A DNA stretch of 64,000 nt, taken from Caldifarciminota bacterium SM23_42 (GTDB lineage Bacteria; Hydrothermota; Tepidihabitantia; SM23-42). The stretch is taken from contig LJUJ01000006.1 in NCBI GenBank assembly GCA_001303785.1, positions 1 to 64,000 of the forward strand, written 5' to 3'. Every line of letters starts with the position of its first letter. The first letter of the stretch is position 1. Under the pieces are notes generated by a model. It worked only from the letters and a program-made list of their open reading frames with translations. It did no database searches and was not told where the DNA came from. The translations under genes and the position numbers were made by a program. Below, piece by piece: positions 60,294 through 64,000 of the stretch.

Positions 60294-61583
60294 ATGCAAT
60301 ATTTGAAATACTTTTTGGTCCCTCTTTTTTTGTTAATCGTCAGTTGTTCTTTCGAGGGAAGAACACTGGTGACGATTAATGGAGAAGATTATTCGGTGGC
60401 GGATTTTCGAGATAGATTTCAATTCGTACCGACCGATGATTCTGCAAAAAGGAGTGAGAAATTCGATGAGTTTGTTAACCAGATGCTGGTAATCGAAGAA
60501 GCAAAAAACCTTGGTTACGAGGATGATCCGGTGGTACGGGCTGCATTCGAGACCAACCGGAGGGATGTCATATGGCGTACATATTACAATAACGTCATCA
60601 AGAAAAGAGTAAAAGTCCGTGATTCTGAGGTGAGAGACATTTACGATAAAGTGGTTGAGCAGTATCACCTTGCCCAGATCGTGGTGGCCGAAGAATCGCT
60701 TGCCAATCATTTGAGTAGAGAATTGAAAAAAGGTGCATCTTTTGAAGAATTGATGGTGTTCTCTTTGGATACGCTTTCCGAGAACGGAGACATCGGTACT
60801 TTCTCGGTGATTTCCATCCCCCCCGAGATAATGGATGAACTCCAGATGGTAAAAGAGGGCGGCGTCACCGAACCGGTGAGATTTGGCGAGTACTATCTGA
60901 TTTTCAAAGTAGTTGAGCACAGTATTGCCGAACAACCTAAATATGAGGACATAAAGGAGAACATCAGGCAAAACTTATCGCAAGAAAGGGCGCGAGAAGA
61001 GGCTGAGAAATACTACAACAAGGTTAGAGAGAGGGCCAGAGTCGAGTACAACCCTGAAGGGTTGGAGATTTTGATCAAGCCCGAATCGCTCATTACCGAT
61101 GAAGACCTTAATACGTGGGTGGTCAAGAAGTATGATACCTCGTATGTTTATGTGAGGACGGTGATAAACGCGGTACAATATATGCGTAGTGGTACAATGA
61201 TCGATCCGCAATTGTTGATTGATAAAGAACTGTTACCCGATTTGGTCTATGATGAGGCAATTAAGAATTACCACGACAAGCGACCAGCGACGAAGAGACA
61301 GCTGGATAAGACCTACTCGTCATTGCTGTACCAGAAGTACTATTCCGATGAGGTGGTCGAAAGGGCGGTTGTCGATTCAGTGGAAGTGGCAGAATATTAC
61401 AATACACACCGCGATGAATTCAAGGATAAAAGCTTGAGCGAAGCTTTCTCACTTGCGAAAGCACATGTGAGGGAAGCTAAAATTGATGGTCTGAGAAGCA
61501 GTTTGTTCAAGATGCTTCGTGAAAAGTATAAGCCTGAGGTCAACGAAAAAGTGTTGGCCCAGCTGTTGAAGGAGGAAAAGTGA
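60294..61583 (+). CDS. parvulin-type peptidyl-prolyl isomerase lipoprotein
   Basis: 429 residues. Signal peptide with lipobox IVSC (about 15-18), an N-terminal SurA-like helical part (VADFRDRFQF...FVNQMLVIEEAKNLGYEDD), a PpiC/parvulin domain (about 117-217, with EELMVFSLDTLSENGDIGTFS), then a second helical region. It should fold outer membrane proteins in the periplasm. ATG 60294 sits 5 nt after AAGGAG; a GTG at 60288 is less likely. Its end overlaps the next gene in a GTGA pair. Confidence 0.85.
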   Translation: MQYLKYFLVPLFLLIVSCSFEGRTLVTINGEDYSVADFRDRFQFVPTDDSAKRSEKFDEFVNQMLVIEEAKNLGYEDDPVVRAAFETNRRDVIWRTYYNNVIKKRVKVRDSEVRDIYDKVVEQYHLAQIVVAEESLANHLSRELKKGASFEELMVFSLDTLSENGDIGTFSVISIPPEIMDELQMVKEGGVTEPVRFGEYYLIFKVVEHSIAEQPKYEDIKENIRQNLSQERAREEAEKYYNKVRERARVEYNPEGLEILIKPESLITDEDLNTWVVKKYDTSYVYVRTVINAVQYMRSGTMIDPQLLIDKELLPDLVYDEAIKNYHDKRPATKRQLDKTYSSLLYQKYYSDEVVERAVVDSVEVAEYYNTHRDEFKDKSLSEAFSLAKAHVREAKIDGLRSSLFKMLREKYKPEVNEKVLAQLLKEEK

Positions 61584-62395
61584 AGAGATTCTTTTTGCTT
61601 TTGTTGCTGTTATTGCTTTTTAATTGTGCTGAGCAAGAAAAGGATATTATCGTAACCGTGAATGGTTCGAATCTTACGAAGCAGGAATTCGAACAGTACG
61701 TACCCGATGTCGATTACCAACAGATCGGTGAGGATAGAATCAAGTCTTTTCTTGATGATTGGGTGCAGCAAGAAATCCTGTATCTACAGGCAAAGAAATT
61801 GGGTATGCACCAGGAAGACTCGGTGAAATTCGTGCTTGCACAGTATACCAAGAATTTTCTAGCCATGGAGTTGGTGCGGCGCGAATTTGGGACCACGACG
61901 GTTACCGAACAGGAAATCCGTGGATACTTTGAACAACACCAAGATGAGTTTCTCTACGCAGTCAAACTGGCTCAGATCGTCTTGCCGACGCGCGAGCTAG
62001 CGATGCGTACGTCCGAAGAAATAAAGGCAGGCGCCGACTTCTTCAAACTAGCCCGGGAGCGCTCACTGACAAGATACCAGGATCCCGAGAATCCCCGGAT
62101 TATAACTGACTACTTACCGCGTGGTGTCATTGCGGATTTCGCAATCGAAGAGATAATCTTCAGTATGAAGCCAGGCGAGATTTCTGATGTAATACCGTAC
62201 GTGCAGGGTACGCATCTAATTGTAAAGGTGGTCGACAAAAAGAAGATGAAGGCGAAGGCTGAGCTCACCGATGAAATCAAGGGGCAGATATACAATCACC
62301 TTATGGCAACGAAGTATCAGAGTTTCTTGAAGGACTACGTCGACAGTCTGAAGACATCCTACAAAATCACCACCGATCTAGCGCCTTTGAAGTAA
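61580..62395 (+). CDS. parvulin-type peptidyl-prolyl isomerase lipoprotein, second copy
   Basis: 271 residues. Poly-leucine signal peptide with lipobox FNC (about 14-16), then the SurA-like LTKQEFEQYV helical part and one parvulin domain (YAVKLAQIVLPTRELAMRTSEEIKAGADF; IIFSMKPGEISDVIPYVQGTHLIVKV). GTG start overlapping the previous stop, behind AAGGAGG. Similar in layout to its neighbour, so probably from tandem duplication. Confidence 0.86.
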   Translation: MKRFFLLLLLLLLFNCAEQEKDIIVTVNGSNLTKQEFEQYVPDVDYQQIGEDRIKSFLDDWVQQEILYLQAKKLGMHQEDSVKFVLAQYTKNFLAMELVRREFGTTTVTEQEIRGYFEQHQDEFLYAVKLAQIVLPTRELAMRTSEEIKAGADFFKLARERSLTRYQDPENPRIITDYLPRGVIADFAIEEIIFSMKPGEISDVIPYVQGTHLIVKVVDKKKMKAKAELTDEIKGQIYNHLMATKYQSFLKDYVDSLKTSYKITTDLAPLK

Positions 62396-62436
62396 TAATT
62401 GATTGTCTATAGTGATTTTCTGAGGGTAACAAAGAG

Positions 62437-63663
62437 ATGTTGATAATCTTTTTCCTTGCCGCTACATTGGCTGATCAGATTGCGGCTTTTGTCGGAAATG
62501 ACGTCATATTACAGAGCGAGATCTCGGAGAACATAGGTATTCTGGCAAATGACCCTATGGCAATGCAGATGTTTTCTTCGGAACAGGAGATGAATGAGTA
62601 TGTTGTGGAACAGCTTGTTGCCAACAAATTACTGCTGATCGAGGCCGAGCAAGAATCAATCTTCGTAGACGACGATGAGGTCGTGCCGATGGTTAACCAG
62701 AATGTAGATAATCTGATGAGCAATTTTCCGTCAGAGGCAGATTTCTTCAAGTATCTGGAAGACCAGGGCCTTAGTCTCAGCGAATTAAAAGATTACTATC
62801 GAAAGAACCTAAAATCCCGAATGATCATGGAGAGGCTGATCTCAAAGAAATTCGCTTCGAAGATAATGATTTCGCCGATCGAAGTTAAGGAATTCTATGA
62901 AGAAAACAAAGATTCGATTGCCAATGTGCCGGGTAGGGTGAAGTTGTCGCACATGCTCTTACCGATTGTGCCGAGTCAGGACGAAATGGTAAGAGGTTTT
63001 GAACGGGCGACCGACGTCTACAAACTGTTACTCACGGGTGGCGATTTCGCGATCATTGCCCAAGAGTTCTCAGAGGATGAGAATTCAAGAGGAAGAGGTG
63101 GCATGCTGGGCAAAATCAGAAAAGGCGAAACCATTGAGGATTTTGAGGCGGTTGTCTTTTCTCTTAAGCCCGGGACGCTTTCACAACCGTTTCCTACTAG
63201 ACTTGGTTATCATATCGTCGAGGTTTTGAACAAGGGTTCGGACTGGGTGTTGCTTAGACAAATTCTCATCAAAGTCGACATCACGCGACAAGATACGTTG
63301 CGGGTCAAACAGCAGGCTCAAGAGATTGAAGCACTGATCAAGGGCGGTGCTGATTTTGACAGCCTGGCGGGAATCCATTCCAAAGATCCGAATATCGATC
63401 TCGGCGAATTCTATATTGATCGACTTACACCACCGTTCAATGAGGTCGTGAAAGACATGGACGAGAGAGAAGTGAGTGAACCAATACTCACTCCCTACGG
63501 CTATCACCTTCTGTATGTTCGGGAGAAAGTGGCGCAGCGTACTCTGACTTTTGAGGAATTGCGGGATCAAATAATGCAATACCTCTATCAACAGGAAATA
63601 CAAGAGAAGTACGATGAACTGCTCGCCGAACTTAAAGAACGGGTATTTGTAAAAATCCTGTAA
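62437..63663 (+). CDS. surA: SurA-like periplasmic chaperone with two parvulin domains
   Basis: 408 residues. A short signal peptide (MLIIFFLAATLA) is followed by the SurA N-terminal chaperone part (DQIAAFVGNDVILQSEISENI) and two parvulin domains (about 163-270: VKLSHMLLP...GGDFAIIAQEFSEDENSRGRGGMLG; about 275-385: VLLRQILIKV...GGADFDSLAGIHSKDP). This is the full SurA layout, escorting outer membrane proteins to the BAM/TAM machinery. Third gene of the unit, 41 nt after the second. Confidence 0.9.
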   Translation: MLIIFFLAATLADQIAAFVGNDVILQSEISENIGILANDPMAMQMFSSEQEMNEYVVEQLVANKLLLIEAEQESIFVDDDEVVPMVNQNVDNLMSNFPSEADFFKYLEDQGLSLSELKDYYRKNLKSRMIMERLISKKFASKIMISPIEVKEFYEENKDSIANVPGRVKLSHMLLPIVPSQDEMVRGFERATDVYKLLLTGGDFAIIAQEFSEDENSRGRGGMLGKIRKGETIEDFEAVVFSLKPGTLSQPFPTRLGYHIVEVLNKGSDWVLLRQILIKVDITRQDTLRVKQQAQEIEALIKGGADFDSLAGIHSKDPNIDLGEFYIDRLTPPFNEVVKDMDEREVSEPILTPYGYHLLYVREKVAQRTLTFEELRDQIMQYLYQQEIQEKYDELLAELKERVFVKIL

Positions 63664-63696
63664 CCGAGCTAGGCTGGACTTAGACAGGAAGAAAAA

Positions 63697-63736
63697 GAGA
63701 CAAGGGGACGGGGAGACGCGGAGACATAGGGACAAG
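63697..63736. repeat. 8-nt periodic array, GRGACNNN units
   Basis: Five 8-nt units in register (GAGACAAG, GGGACGGG, GAGACGCG, GAGACATA, GGGACAAG) just after the last gene. Same period as the arrays at 24.9, 28.9 and 31.2 kb but a different word. Confidence 0.75.
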
Positions 63737-63805
63737 GCATAAAATCGTCCGATAGATCAGACCAAAATACAACTTCGGGTTGGTTCACCTTCGTTCATAC
63801 ATAGC

Positions 63806-63937
63806 ATGTCAGGTGATCAGTGTATCAGTAAGCAGAACATCAGCAGATCAGGATACGCTACTCGCTCGGCACTGCACATTTTGTTCCTGATGTGCTGGAG
63901 CTTTGATATTCTACCCGCTGGTATTCTGATATCCTGA
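63806..63937. repeat. 8-nt array in two opposed arms (TCAG / CTGA)
   Basis: Left arm 63806-63853: six exact 8-nt units with TCAG at the same place in most (ATGTCAGG, TGATCAGT, GTATCAGT, CATCAGCA, GATCAGGA). Right arm about 63883-63937: the reverse-complement word, CTGA, in roughly 8-nt register (GTTCCTGA, TATTCTGA, TATCCTGA). No coding sequence was seen from 63664 to the window end. Confidence 0.75.
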
Positions 63938-64000
63938 TCCGCCACACGGTGTACAGATAGATTGTCCAAACTCTATCGGGACATGCGAGCCTATCGAGAA

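Overview
The window looks like a chromosomal piece of an uncultured, anaerobic, diderm (outer-membrane) bacterium. Outer membrane biogenesis is shown by a TamA/TamB-type pair and three SurA/PpiC-type periplasmic folding factors. Anaerobic energy metabolism is shown by three HdrA flavoproteins, HdrB/HdrC, MvhD, a soluble fumarate reductase-like pair and several 2-oxoacid:ferredoxin oxidoreductases. The gene content and style suggest a candidate phylum such as WOR-3/Stahlbacteria, but that placement is a guess from gene content, not a phylogeny. No rRNA, tRNA, CRISPR or prophage was seen.

Layout. 1-4.1 kb: a hydrolase cut by the window edge, a membrane M23 peptidase, two long non-coding gaps and a TPR/coiled-coil protein. 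4.2-10.5 kb (minus): rho-rpmE-prfB (prfB with the classical +1 frameshift), nadA with an M23 peptidase, and hutU. 10.6-16.1 kb (plus): HEAT lipoprotein-cysS-efp-roadblock, then comEC. 16.1-24.5 kb: hutH, a radical SAM protein, a flippase, an aldehyde dehydrogenase-aminotransferase pair, a lipoprotein and small genes. 24.1-47.4 kb (minus): a redox supercluster. 47.5-52.5 kb (plus): tamB-tamA. 52.5-60.2 kb (minus): two nucleotidyltransferase-like proteins, korDABC and an AI-2E-type permease. 60.3-63.7 kb (plus): three parvulin-type chaperones.

The supercluster is the main point of interest. In transcription order it reads hdrA3-mvhD2-hdrC2-hdrB2-frdB-frdA-korA-korB-korA'-korB'-korC-hdrA2 (giant fusion)-mvhD1-hdrD-like-hdrC1-hdrB1-hdrA1/mvhD. 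Together these could form soluble flavin-bifurcating complexes linking ferredoxin reduced by 2-oxoacid oxidation to NAD(P)H, a disulfide or similar acceptor, and fumarate/succinate. Two of the three HdrA genes have an in-frame TGA exactly where the third has a conserved Cys codon. Each TGA is followed after 20 nt by the same hairpin with a GGUC loop, so both are most simply read as selenocysteine-encoding. The middle HdrA is a 1474-residue HdrA/GltD-like/HdrA fusion.

Two signatures run through the window. First, promoters are very uniform: TTGAC-type -35, almost always a 16-bp spacer, and a TATAAT-type -10. In several genes the start codon lies only 4-7 nt after the -10, so the mRNAs should be leaderless; other genes carry normal Shine-Dalgarno leaders. 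Second, gaps in the 24-31 kb part of the cluster and at the right edge hold degenerate arrays with strict 7- or 8-nt periodicity, some built as two opposed arms; they supply stop or start codons to neighbouring genes.
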